Assembly: GCA_003641695.1 (NCBI GenBank)
Contig: QNBL01000015.1
Span: 1 to 18,254 of the forward strand
Reading direction: 5' to 3'
DNA length: 18,254 bases
Source of the DNA: Spirochaetota bacterium
Lineage (GTDB): Bacteria > Spirochaetota > Spirochaetia > B11-G9
The stretch's first letter is position 1. Each line of letters opens with the position of its first letter. This document shows, piece by piece, positions 7,967 to 15,022 of the stretch. The translations under genes and the position numbers were made by a program. A model generated the notes under the pieces. The model had not been told where the DNA came from and did not search any database. It was given only the letters and a program-made list of their open reading frames with translations.

Positions 7967-7993
7967 TAAAGTCAACATCAAAGTGGAGGCATT

Positions 7994-8752
7994 ATGACCA
8001 AAGAGCGGTTGCAGTCTCTTCCTACTGCAGTTTTGTACCAAATTGCCGAAAAAGAGGGGTTCAAGCAGAATTCCGAGGAACTTGAAAGGGAATCCCTGAT
8101 TGAATATATCCTTGAAGCAATGGCTGACAGCCGGATTGAGCGGGAAATTATTAATAACTCTGCTATGAAACTGAAGAGCAGCAAATACGATGTTTTTCAG
8201 GATGAGGAGCTTGTTTCCAGGGAGAAGGAGTCTTTCCCGATCCCTGACAGGTATAACGAAACGAAGATTGTGCTTCTTTTGCGCGATCCTCAGTGGGCAT
8301 TTGCGTATTGGGATATAAACGACCTGGAAAACGACGCTTTACAGAGTGATATGTTTTTTGAGGGGTACTTCTTAAGGGTTTATGAGCATGCTTCCTCCGG
8401 TTTTTCGGCAGAGAATGCGGATGCATACTTCGACATCCCTGTTTCAGAATCCGATAACAGATGGTATATCAACCTGGTTAACGGAGGGAAATGGTACTCG
8501 GTCGGACTTTTTACTGTTACTCACAATCGGGAAAAACAGATTGCTCAGTCAAACAGGGTTAAGAGCCCGAAGGCTTATATTGCAGAGAATAAAGATGAAA
8601 TATTAAATGACCCCTTACGAAAGAGTATCATTCTTTCAAGTCTCTGGGATTATGAGGAAGAAGAGAACAATCCTATTCCCCAGAGAATAATTGCAATCAT
8701 GGACAATAATCAGCTGGATTTTGGTAACTCTGTAATTAAGGAACAGGAATGA
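7994..8752 (+). CDS. DUF4912 protein with SAP/Rho-N-like N-terminus
   Basis: A 252-residue soluble protein. Residues about 6-42 (SLPTAVLYQIAEKEG, then LIEYILEA) resemble the small helical SAP/Rho-N fold, usually a nucleic-acid or protein contact module. Residues about 90-195 match DUF4912, with the core RDPQWAFAYWDIND (98-110) and a beta-rich continuation (YFLRVYEH, RWYINLVNGGKWYSVGLFT). DUF4912 has no proven function that I know of. Its placement with alpha-glucan enzymes, and its aromatic-rich beta sandwich, suggest glucan binding or scaffolding for the branching enzyme; this is inference. GGAGG at 7985-7989 lies four bases before the ATG. The stop overlaps the branching-enzyme start (ATGA at 8749-8752), implying translational coupling. 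The acidic C-terminus is low in recognisable motifs. Confidence 0.88.
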   Translation: MTKERLQSLPTAVLYQIAEKEGFKQNSEELERESLIEYILEAMADSRIEREIINNSAMKLKSSKYDVFQDEELVSREKESFPIPDRYNETKIVLLLRDPQWAFAYWDINDLENDALQSDMFFEGYFLRVYEHASSGFSAENADAYFDIPVSESDNRWYINLVNGGKWYSVGLFTVTHNREKQIAQSNRVKSPKAYIAENKDEILNDPLRKSIILSSLWDYEEEENNPIPQRIIAIMDNNQLDFGNSVIKEQE

Positions 8753-10344
8753 ATAAAGGATACCTCAGTTTTATACTGCATGCACATCTTCCCTTTGTCA
8801 GACACCCTGAATACGAGCGGTTTATGGAAGAAGACTGGCTTTTTGAAGCGCTTTCTGAAACCTATTTACCGCTTTTACGGATGCTCAACAACCTGAGCGC
8901 AGAAGGAATACCGTATAAACTAACCTTGTCAATATCTCCCACACTTTCAGCAATGCTTACAGATGAGCTTCTGACAACCCGTTATGTCAAACATTTGGAA
9001 AGGCTTATTGAACTGGGAGAGAAAGAGGTGGTCAGGGTAGAGAATGATCCCGAATTCCTGGATCTTGCCACTATGTATCTTTCCCTGTTCAGGCAGAACA
9101 TGGAGGATTTTGTTGATCTCTACAGGAAGAACATTCTGTGGGGATTTAGAAACCTTGAGAAAGAGGGGCATATTGAAATAATAACAACCGCTTCAACACA
9201 TGCATTTCTCCCGCTGTATACGGAATTCCCCCAGTCTATGGAAGCCCAGATTCAAAGTGCTGTTATCTCCCACGGAAGGAATTTCGGTAAAAAACCAAAA
9301 GGGTTCTGGCTTCCTGAAATGGGCTATTCCCCCGGAATTGATCAGTATCTCAAGGCAAACAATATCAAGTATTTTTTTGCTGCTGCCCATGGAATAATTC
9401 TTGCTGATACCAAGCCTCAGTACGGTGTTTTTGCTCCCTTGAAGCTTCCCTCCGGTACCTTTGCTTTTGGGAGGGACTTTAACGCAGCAGATGCAGTATG
9501 GTCTTCGGAAACTGGATATCCTTCGGATCCGGTATACAGAGAGTTTTACAGAGATATCGGGTACGATCTTCCTCTGGATTATATAAAACCTTATATCTAC
9601 GAACCGGATATCCGGGTAAATACCGGTTACAAGTACTATGCTGTCACTGGAGAAACCGATAAGGTTGTTTACAACCGGTCTAAAGCTTTAAAGAGAGTGG
9701 ATGAGCATGCAGAGCATTTTATTGAGCAGCGTGTGAAACAGATGAAGAAGCTTGAAGAAGTGCCGGAGCTTGATCCGCTGTTTGTCGTACCCTTTGATGC
9801 TGAGCTCTTCGGCCACTGGTGGTTTGAGGGAGTAGACTGGCTGGAAAGTGTAATTCGAAAGGTACACCGGGCAGGTAGCCCGATTACAACTATTACACCG
9901 GAGTATTATCTGAAGAACGAATTCCCTCTTCAGACGGGGACTCCTTCTTTCTCCAGCTGGGGAAACAAGGGGTATGCAGAGGTATGGTTAGATGGAAAGA
10001 ACGACTGGATTTACCGCCACATTCATAAGGCAATTGAGCGGATGGCTGAGCTTGTTCATCGTTTTCCCGAAGAGAGCGGTTTGAAGCTACGGGTGCTGAA
10101 TCAGGCTGCCAGGGAAGTACTGCTCAGTATGTCATCAGACTGGCCCTTTATAATGAAAACGGGAACAACTGTCCCTTATGCGGAAAAAAGGATTCGTGAG
10201 CATATTCATAACTTTAACTACATCTATGATAACCTCTGCAGAAATACAGTGGACACTGCCTGGCTTACGGTAGTCGAAAAGAAGAACAATATTTTTCCCG
10301 ATATGGATTACCGAATATTCGGGAAGAAGAGCACCGGGAAATAA
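8749..10344 (+). CDS. GH57 1,4-alpha-glucan branching enzyme
   Basis: The 531-residue length matches GH57-type branching enzymes of the Thermus/Thermococcus kind, which cut an alpha-1,4 glucan and reattach the chain by an alpha-1,6 link during glycogen formation. Motifs in order are HAHLPFV (11-17), KGFWLPEMGY with expected nucleophile E190, AAAHGI (211-216), the long substrate loop containing VWSSETGYPSDPVYREFYRDIGYD (250-273), and PFDAELFGHWWFEG with expected acid D350. The C-terminal helical domain (about 400-515) matches the DUF1957-type region, ending near FNYIYDNL. There is no signal peptide, so it is cytoplasmic. This family is separate from the usual GH13 GlgB. It is coupled to the DUF4912 gene by a 4-base overlap and converges on the 85-aa gene 10 bases downstream. 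Confidence 0.94.
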   Translation: MNKGYLSFILHAHLPFVRHPEYERFMEEDWLFEALSETYLPLLRMLNNLSAEGIPYKLTLSISPTLSAMLTDELLTTRYVKHLERLIELGEKEVVRVENDPEFLDLATMYLSLFRQNMEDFVDLYRKNILWGFRNLEKEGHIEIITTASTHAFLPLYTEFPQSMEAQIQSAVISHGRNFGKKPKGFWLPEMGYSPGIDQYLKANNIKYFFAAAHGIILADTKPQYGVFAPLKLPSGTFAFGRDFNAADAVWSSETGYPSDPVYREFYRDIGYDLPLDYIKPYIYEPDIRVNTGYKYYAVTGETDKVVYNRSKALKRVDEHAEHFIEQRVKQMKKLEEVPELDPLFVVPFDAELFGHWWFEGVDWLESVIRKVHRAGSPITTITPEYYLKNEFPLQTGTPSFSSWGNKGYAEVWLDGKNDWIYRHIHKAIERMAELVHRFPEESGLKLRVLNQAAREVLLSMSSDWPFIMKTGTTVPYAEKRIREHIHNFNYIYDNLCRNTVDTAWLTVVEKKNNIFPDMDYRIFGKKSTGK

Positions 10345-10354
10345 CCTGCTGTAA

Positions 10355-10612
10355 TTATCCGGGGAATGTTTTCCCGGCCAGATGGAAGAGTTCTGCTCCT
10401 GTAACAAGTTCCAGATGGTAGAACGTGGTAACTTCCCCTCTTTCTTCTTTTGTGGAAACCTTGAATACTCTGTAAACAACCATTTTTTCTGTCCTTAACG
10501 GGAGCTGAAGCGCTCTTCCGTTCATATCCAGGATCTGATTGAAGGACAGCGGAGCATCGATTTCAAGGGTATCCCCTTCGGGATAGACAAGTACAAAATA
10601 ATAAAGTGTCAA
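10355..10612 (-). CDS. Unrecognised small 85-aa beta-rich protein
   Basis: A small gene easily missed because it starts with TTG. AGGAGA (minus strand, plus positions 10618-10623) lies exactly five bases before the TTG, which strongly supports translation. The protein is soluble, 85 residues, with alternating beta strands (LYYFVLVYPEGDTLEI, MVVYRVFKVS, TTFYHLELV) and a charged turn TKEERGE, consistent with a small beta-barrel or sandwich. It has no cysteine, no signal and no motif I recognise. It is convergent with the branching-enzyme gene (10-base gap) and divergent from mraZ, sharing a 197-base control region with the division cluster. The function is unknown, but existence as a gene is well supported by the start site and clean codon use. 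Confidence 0.75.
   Translation of the reverse strand: MTLYYFVLVYPEGDTLEIDAPLSFNQILDMNGRALQLPLRTEKMVVYRVFKVSTKEERGEVTTFYHLELVTGAELFHLAGKTFPG
10359..10377. terminator. Short hairpin between convergent genes, possible weak terminator
   Basis: CCGGGGAA, loop TGT, TTTCCCGG forms an 8-bp stem with one G-U pair at the meeting point of the convergent branching-enzyme and 85-aa genes. It sits inside the last codons of the minus gene and has no clear U-tract on either strand, so intrinsic termination is uncertain. Confidence 0.3.
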
Positions 10613-10661
10613 AAATCTCTCCTTTTTCCAATATATGGGAAAACTCGTATTATTGTTCTAT

Positions 10662-10677
10662 ACATCCTTACAGATGT
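10662..10677. repeat. Short inverted repeat ACATC-N6-GATGT
   Basis: ACATC at 10662-10666 and GATGT at 10673-10677 form a 5-bp dyad in the region shared by the 85-aa gene and mraZ. It lies about 50 bases upstream of the 85-aa start and about 55 bases before the mraZ -35. It could be an operator half-site pair, but arms this short also occur by chance. Confidence 0.2.
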
Positions 10678-10731
10678 TAACCCTTTATTATCGGAATACC
10701 TCAAGTTTCTCTTTAATACTTTTTAATCTGA

Positions 10732-10762
10732 TTGACAATTGAAATTTTTGCGATAGTATAGT
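10732..10762 (+). promoter_or_regulatory. mraZ (dcw cluster) promoter
   Basis: A perfect -35 TTGACA lies at 10732-10737. The -10 may be TAGTAT at 10754-10759 (16-base spacer) or TATAGT at 10757-10762 (19-base spacer, closer to consensus). Either places transcription start around 10766-10770, at the first AAAGTGG box. This is the likely sigma-70-type promoter for the whole mraZ-ftsA run, since the following genes are nearly contiguous. The AT-rich tract upstream (10690-10730) could act as an UP element. Confidence 0.65.
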
Positions 10763-10766
10763 AATA

Positions 10767-10803
10767 AAGTGGGTGAAAGTGGGGGATTTTAGAAGAAAGT
10801 GGT
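10767..10803 (+). promoter_or_regulatory. MraZ-binding repeats (three AAAGTGG boxes, 10-bp register)
   Basis: AAAGTGG begins at 10767, 10777 and 10797. The first two are immediate 10-bp neighbours (TGGGT, five bases, TGGGG, as in the TGGGN-N5 pattern known for MraZ), the 10787 position is degenerate (ATTTTAG), and the 10797 copy returns in phase. AAAGTG repeats with 10-bp spacing are the described MraZ target in several bacteria, including Mollicutes. The array covers the predicted transcription start and runs to seven bases before the mraZ start codon, so bound MraZ would block promoter clearance. The third box occupies the place where a Shine-Dalgarno should be. Binding is inferred from pattern only. 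Confidence 0.75.
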
Positions 10804-10809
10804 TGGAAA

Positions 10810-11265
10810 ATGTTGAATGGAGAATATCGAAACTCGCTGGATGAGAAGGGACGGTTTCTTATTCCGGTGAGAATTCGGAGTGAAATCAGCGGAAATATTC
10901 TCGTTATTACACGGGCTGTTGACAGATGTCTCTGGATTTTTACACCAGATGAGTGGAGACGTATCTCCGAGAGTATTATGGGCTCTTCATCCATGTTCAA
11001 GTCAAAAACAAGACTGCTTCAAAGGAGAATCATAGCACCGGCCCAGGAATGCGAAATTGACAAGTCCGGAAGAATTACCATTCCCCCGTCCTTGAGGGAG
11101 TCAGCCGGTCTATCGTCAAAGAAAGAAGCTGTTATCCTTGGGGTCCAGAGATACATGGAGCTGTGGGATGTAGAGACGTATAACGAATACCTTGAGGAAA
11201 GTGAAAAGGAATTTCTTGAAGCAGCTGAAGATTTAGGGGATTTACTTCAGTTTGGTAAAGACTGA
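10810..11265 (+). CDS. mraZ: Transcriptional regulator MraZ
   Basis: MraZ is a ring-forming DNA-binding protein that controls its own dcw operon. The 151-residue protein has two SpoVT-AbrB-type halves with the family DxxGR motifs: LDEKGRFLIP (10-19) and IDKSGRITIP (83-92), each followed by a short helix. The N-terminus MLNGEYRNSLDEKGR fits other MraZ proteins, supporting ATG 10810 despite a weak ribosome-binding site (only GGTTGG just upstream). The C-terminal extension (125-151) is acidic, EEDLGDLL-like, as in many homologues. It is the first gene of the division cluster and directly follows the AAAGTGG repeats it most likely binds. A 35-base gap separates it from rsmH. Confidence 0.96.
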   Translation: MLNGEYRNSLDEKGRFLIPVRIRSEISGNILVITRAVDRCLWIFTPDEWRRISESIMGSSSMFKSKTRLLQRRIIAPAQECEIDKSGRITIPPSLRESAGLSSKKEAVILGVQRYMELWDVETYNEYLEESEKEFLEAAEDLGDLLQFGKD

Positions 11266-11300
11266 AGATAAAATATAAAGAGGAAGGAAACGGACCGCTC

Positions 11301-12254
11301 ATGGATATCGTTCATTATTCTGTACTTAAAGAAGAGGTTCTCAGCCTGCTGGTACCTGCGCGGCCAGATGCACTGCTTATTGACTGCACTCTTGGTGAGG
11401 GCGGGCATAGTGAGTCCTTTTTACAGAAGTATCCGGATCTCAAAGTAGTAGGACTGGATGCAGACAGTGCAATAATGGATGTGGCAAAGAAACGTCTTTC
11501 GCCGTACGGAGACAGAATGCGGTTTTACAATACCTGGTTTAATCTGTTTTTCCGCGATTATCCACTGGGAGGGGAGCGGCCCGGTCTTATCCTCTTTGAT
11601 CTCGGTATTTCGGTTTATCATTACGAAAAGTCAGGGAGGGGGTTCTCCTTCCGTAAGGATGAGGTTCTCGATATGCGCCTGGAAAAGGGGCTGGAGATTA
11701 CCGCAATGGACATGGTGAATAATTATCCTGAGGAAGAACTGGCGGATCTTATATACAAATACGGCGAAGAACGGTACTCAAGAAGAATCGCCCGGGCTAT
11801 TGTCAGGGAGCGGGGGAATGGTTTGATAGAAACTACCGGTCAGCTGGCGGAGGTGATCTGGAATTCTGTTCCTCCCGATTACCGCCATGGAAGGATCCAT
11901 CCCGGAACACGAACTTTTCAGGCCCTTAGAATAGCAGTTAACGGAGAGCTGGCAAGGCTTGAATCTGCGCTTGAAAATGCCTTAAAAATTCTCGAACCCG
12001 GCGGCCGGATGGCTGTTATATCTTTTCATTCTTTAGAGGACCGGATTGCAAAACGGTTCTTTCAGGAGAAGAATAAGGCCTGTACCTGTCCTCCGGAATG
12101 GCCGGTATGTAAATGCGGAGGAAGAAGGATAGTAACCATACTGACCAAAAAACCGGTAAGGCCTACGGAGGAAGAGACTAAAAGAAATCCTCCCTCAAGA
12201 AGTTCACGGATGAGGGTAGTTGAAAAACTTGAAGATGAGGAAGAGTTTGTATGA
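11301..12254 (+). CDS. rsmH: 16S rRNA m4C1402 N4-methyltransferase RsmH
   Basis: RsmH (MraW) N4-methylates C1402 in the decoding centre of 16S rRNA using SAM. The 317 residues show HYSVLKEEV (5-13, family HxPVLL.E), DCTLGEGGHSE (28-38, SAM motif I), GLDAD (51-55), LFDLGIS (98-104), RGFSFRKDEVLDMR (113-126), HPGTRTFQALRIAVNGEL (200-217), GGRMAVISFHSLEDR (234-248) and the four-cysteine CTC/CKC cluster (C261, C263, C270, C272). DLGIS is followed by VYHYEK rather than the more usual SPQLD, a small departure. A GGAAGGA stretch lies about 12 bases before the ATG, an unusually long spacer. It ends in an ATGA overlap with ftsL, the normal mraZ-rsmH-ftsL order. Confidence 0.97.
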   Translation: MDIVHYSVLKEEVLSLLVPARPDALLIDCTLGEGGHSESFLQKYPDLKVVGLDADSAIMDVAKKRLSPYGDRMRFYNTWFNLFFRDYPLGGERPGLILFDLGISVYHYEKSGRGFSFRKDEVLDMRLEKGLEITAMDMVNNYPEEELADLIYKYGEERYSRRIARAIVRERGNGLIETTGQLAEVIWNSVPPDYRHGRIHPGTRTFQALRIAVNGELARLESALENALKILEPGGRMAVISFHSLEDRIAKRFFQEKNKACTCPPEWPVCKCGGRRIVTILTKKPVRPTEEETKRNPPSRSSRMRVVEKLEDEEEFV

Positions 12255-12538
12255 AAAAGCTGTTTAAGATAGTTGTACTGTTCTTTATTCCCCTGAGTGC
12301 TTTTCTAACGGTGCATCAGGTTTTTAAAAGTCAGCAGCTGAGAAGCGAAATATCTGATCTTGCCGAAGAACAGCAGCGTCTTTTTGAGAGAAATAAGAGA
12401 ATGCTGACTAATATAGCCATTCTAAGGTCTCCGGAGCGTATTGACAAGCTGGCAGAGGAAGAACTGCATCTCGAGCAGATTAACGATGACAAGATTATTC
12501 ATATAGATATAAAACCGTCTTCGGGGGAGGGTAATTGA
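12251..12538 (+). CDS. ftsL: Cell division protein FtsL-like
   Basis: A 95-residue bitopic membrane protein. Residues about 5-22 are a single hydrophobic span (FKIVVLFFIPLSAFLTV), followed by a periplasmic coiled coil (SQQLRSEISDLAEEQQRLF, about 27-57) and ILRSPERIDKLAEEELHL (57-74), which closely follows the FtsL/DivIC ending. FtsL joins FtsB and FtsQ and activates FtsWI in septal synthesis. Sequence identity among FtsL proteins is low, so the call rests on size, topology, the SPERI motif and position directly after rsmH. It overlaps rsmH by 4 bases and touches murF. GAGG at 12237-12240 serves the ATG. No FtsI follows, where it is usually found. Confidence 0.88.
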   Translation: MKKLFKIVVLFFIPLSAFLTVHQVFKSQQLRSEISDLAEEQQRLFERNKRMLTNIAILRSPERIDKLAEEELHLEQINDDKIIHIDIKPSSGEGN

Positions 12539-13950
12539 TGGCCGCTCCTTTCAAACTTTATTCCGTCCACCAGGCAGTCCGGATCGTCAACGGAGAGGAG
12601 TATGGCATTGGCCTTGAAGATAGAGGGATCTTTTCTGTTGTTACCGATTCACGGAAAGCGGTTACGGGTTCTCTTTTTGTAGCTCTGGACGGGGAGCGAA
12701 GTGATGGTCATAGGCATATAAACCAGGCGGTGCAAAATGGTGCGGTCTGTATTCTGGCAGATAAAAACAAGGCCGGTTTATACCGGAATGTCGAGCTTAC
12801 GGGAAAGTCTGCGGTCATACGGGTGGACAATCCTCTTGCTTCCCTGCAGAAACTGGCAGAGGAGTACGTTTCAAGGTTTCCGTCTTTGATCAGGATAGGG
12901 ATTACGGGGAGCAGCGGTAAAACAACAACCAAAGAGATTCTTGCAGCCATCTTTTCTTTGTCCGATCCTACCGTATTTACTCAGGGAAATTTGAATTCTG
13001 AGATAGGGCTTCCCTTATCGATGTTCTCAATCAGGCCGGAACATAAGTACGGAATTTTTGAGATGGGAATCAATTTTAAAGGCGAGATGGATATTCTTGC
13101 ACGTATATTCAGGCCGGAATATACGGTAATAACCAATATCGGTACTGCTCATACCGGTCCTCTTGGCGGAGAAGAGGGAATTGTAAGGGAAAAATCAAGA
13201 ATTTTTTCATACTTTTCCAATAAAAGCATCGGGTTTCTTCCGGAAGAAGACAGGCATCTGGAATATCTCAAATCTGCCTGTAAAGACAGGTTTGTTCTTT
13301 TCGGAGAAAACCGTGTTTCTGCTGTTACCGATGTTGAAGATCTGGGACTGGATGGATGGCAGATGAAGTGCGGAGGAGAGAATGTTCGGTTTTCTCTCCC
13401 CGGAAGACATAATTTGAGTAATCTTTATGCTGCCGTTGCTGTTGCAGAATATTTTGCTATAGATCCTGTTGTTATAAGAAGGGGCATAGAGTCGGTTTCT
13501 GCCCTTCCGGGAAGAAGCAGGATTATTCGGTCCGGAATAACGATTATAGAAGATTCCTACAATGCCAACGAAGATTCTCTTGCGAAAGCGCTGGTATATC
13601 TTTCTGATCTTCCCTGGAGCGGGAGGAAAATAGCTGTCCTCGGCTCCATGAAAGAGCTTGGAGCAGCATCGGAGAAGATTCATGCCGGGGTTGGAGAAAT
13701 GATTCTTCATACGGGGATAGATGCGGTTTTCTTCTATGGAGAAGAGATGGGTGCGGCATATACGGTTTTGAGGGAAAAGGAACCTGGTTTTAAAAGTTTT
13801 CATTTTACAAATTACAGTAAATTGGAGAATAGCTTGTCGGAATATGTTGAATCGGGAGATATTGTGCTGTTGAAAGGATCCAGGTCCATGAAACTTGAAA
13901 AACTGGTTAACAAATTGTCTAATGGGGAGGCTCTGAAAGGATATGTTTAA
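12538..13950 (+). CDS. murF: UDP-MurNAc-tripeptide:D-Ala-D-Ala ligase MurF
   Basis: MurF adds D-Ala-D-Ala to the UDP-MurNAc-tripeptide, the last cytoplasmic precursor step of peptidoglycan. With 470 residues it has normal length. It shows an N-terminal uridine-binding domain with TDSRK (36-40) and LFVALDGERSDGH, the ATP P-loop GITGSSGKTTTKE (121-133), NLNSEIGLPLS (151-161), EMGIN (175-179), TNIGTAHT (199-206), YNANEDSLAKAL (341-352) and a terminal LLKGSRSMKLEKLV. The start is ATG 12538, with GGAGG at 12526-12530 seven bases upstream; the TTG three bases earlier would leave only four. The ftsL stop and murF start share TGATG. The 3' end overlaps mraY by 8 bases. MurE is not encoded beside it. 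Confidence 0.97.
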   Translation: MAAPFKLYSVHQAVRIVNGEEYGIGLEDRGIFSVVTDSRKAVTGSLFVALDGERSDGHRHINQAVQNGAVCILADKNKAGLYRNVELTGKSAVIRVDNPLASLQKLAEEYVSRFPSLIRIGITGSSGKTTTKEILAAIFSLSDPTVFTQGNLNSEIGLPLSMFSIRPEHKYGIFEMGINFKGEMDILARIFRPEYTVITNIGTAHTGPLGGEEGIVREKSRIFSYFSNKSIGFLPEEDRHLEYLKSACKDRFVLFGENRVSAVTDVEDLGLDGWQMKCGGENVRFSLPGRHNLSNLYAAVAVAEYFAIDPVVIRRGIESVSALPGRSRIIRSGITIIEDSYNANEDSLAKALVYLSDLPWSGRKIAVLGSMKELGAASEKIHAGVGEMILHTGIDAVFFYGEEMGAAYTVLREKEPGFKSFHFTNYSKLENSLSEYVESGDIVLLKGSRSMKLEKLVNKLSNGEALKGYV

Positions 13951-15022
13951 AGAATTACTGCTTCCTTTGGTCGATAAATTCTCGTTTTTTAATATTTTCC
14001 AGTATATAACCTTTAGAGCTTCCTATGCTGCTGTGACATCTCTGTTTCTTTCCCTTCTATTTGGTCCCAAGTTGATTGCACTCCTGAAGAAGCTGAAAGC
14101 GGGGCAGGAGGTCAGAACAGACGGGCCTGAAACTCATCTTTCCAAATCCGGAACACCCACTATGGGCGGTCTTCTGATACTGATTACCATCGTTGTATCT
14201 GTTCTTTTCTGGCAGGATCTTGGAAATATCTATACCTGGATATCACTTCTTTCCATTATAGGATTCGGTGCGATAGGTTTTATGGATGATTATTTGAAGA
14301 TATCAAGGAAAAATACTGAAGGTTTGACAGTAAAATTCAAGTTTATAGCCCAGATTGTTCTTGCTACTCTGATATCGGTTATTCTGTATATAAGCAGAGG
14401 TGATCAAACAACCCTCCTCTACCTTCCGTTCTTTAAGTATCCGGTTGCTGATCTATCGGTTTTATACATTCCATTTGGTGTTATACTCCTGGTGGGGACA
14501 TCCAACGCTGTCAATCTGACTGACGGGCTTGACGGACTGGCGTCTGGGCTTATTATTTTTGTCGGAATAGCTTTTGCGGTTATCTCCTATCTTACCGGCA
14601 GGGTGGACTATTCAGAGTATCTGCAGATCCCCTTTGTGCGGGGCAGTGGAGAACTTATGGTATTCTGCTTTGCGCTTGTTGGCGCTACGACGGGATTCCT
14701 TTGGTATAACGCCCATCCTGCTGAAATTTTTATGGGGGACACGGGAAGTCTGTCTCTTGGGGGAGCTATAGGTGTTATTGCAATGATGACCAAAAAAGAG
14801 ATTCTTTTAATAATCATAGGTGGAGTTTTTGTTCTGGAAGCTCTGTCTGTAATAATACAGGTTGTTTCATTTAAGCTGCGGAGGAAGCGGGTCTTCAAAA
14901 TGGCACCGCTTCATCATCATTTTGAATTAAAGGGGTGGGATGAGAGCAAGGTTGTGATACGGTTCTGGATTGTGGGAGCCATGTTTACCATCCTCAGTCT
15001 CTCGACGTTGAAAATACAATGA
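13943..15022 (+). CDS. mraY: Phospho-N-acetylmuramoyl-pentapeptide transferase MraY
   Basis: MraY is an integral membrane enzyme that transfers phospho-MurNAc-pentapeptide to undecaprenyl phosphate, forming lipid I. The 359 residues carry about ten membrane spans and all key motifs: GGLLIL (75-80), DDYLK with D115-D116, NAVNLTDGLDGL (188-199, including N191 and D194), WYNAHPAEIFMGDTGSL with D267, and APLHHHFELKGW with H324-H326. The catalytic residues are therefore intact. The start ATG lies inside the murF end; GGAGG at 13926-13930 is 12 bases away and AAAGGA is only one base away, so translation probably depends on ribosomes finishing murF. The stop overlaps ftsW (ATGA). Confidence 0.98.
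   Translation: MFKELLLPLVDKFSFFNIFQYITFRASYAAVTSLFLSLLFGPKLIALLKKLKAGQEVRTDGPETHLSKSGTPTMGGLLILITIVVSVLFWQDLGNIYTWISLLSIIGFGAIGFMDDYLKISRKNTEGLTVKFKFIAQIVLATLISVILYISRGDQTTLLYLPFFKYPVADLSVLYIPFGVILLVGTSNAVNLTDGLDGLASGLIIFVGIAFAVISYLTGRVDYSEYLQIPFVRGSGELMVFCFALVGATTGFLWYNAHPAEIFMGDTGSLSLGGAIGVIAMMTKKEILLIIIGGVFVLEALSVIIQVVSFKLRRKRVFKMAPLHHHFELKGWDESKVVIRFWIVGAMFTILSLSTLKIQ

Noticed and set aside
10135..10479. 114-aa minus-strand frame overlapping the branching-enzyme end
   Set aside because: It overlaps both the branching enzyme and the better-supported 85-aa gene on the same strand in another frame, with no ribosome-binding site.
13207..13803. 198-aa open frame antisense to murF
   Set aside because: It lies wholly inside a well-conserved murF, has low-complexity Arg/Ser/Asn-rich content and no ribosome-binding site; it is a shadow frame.
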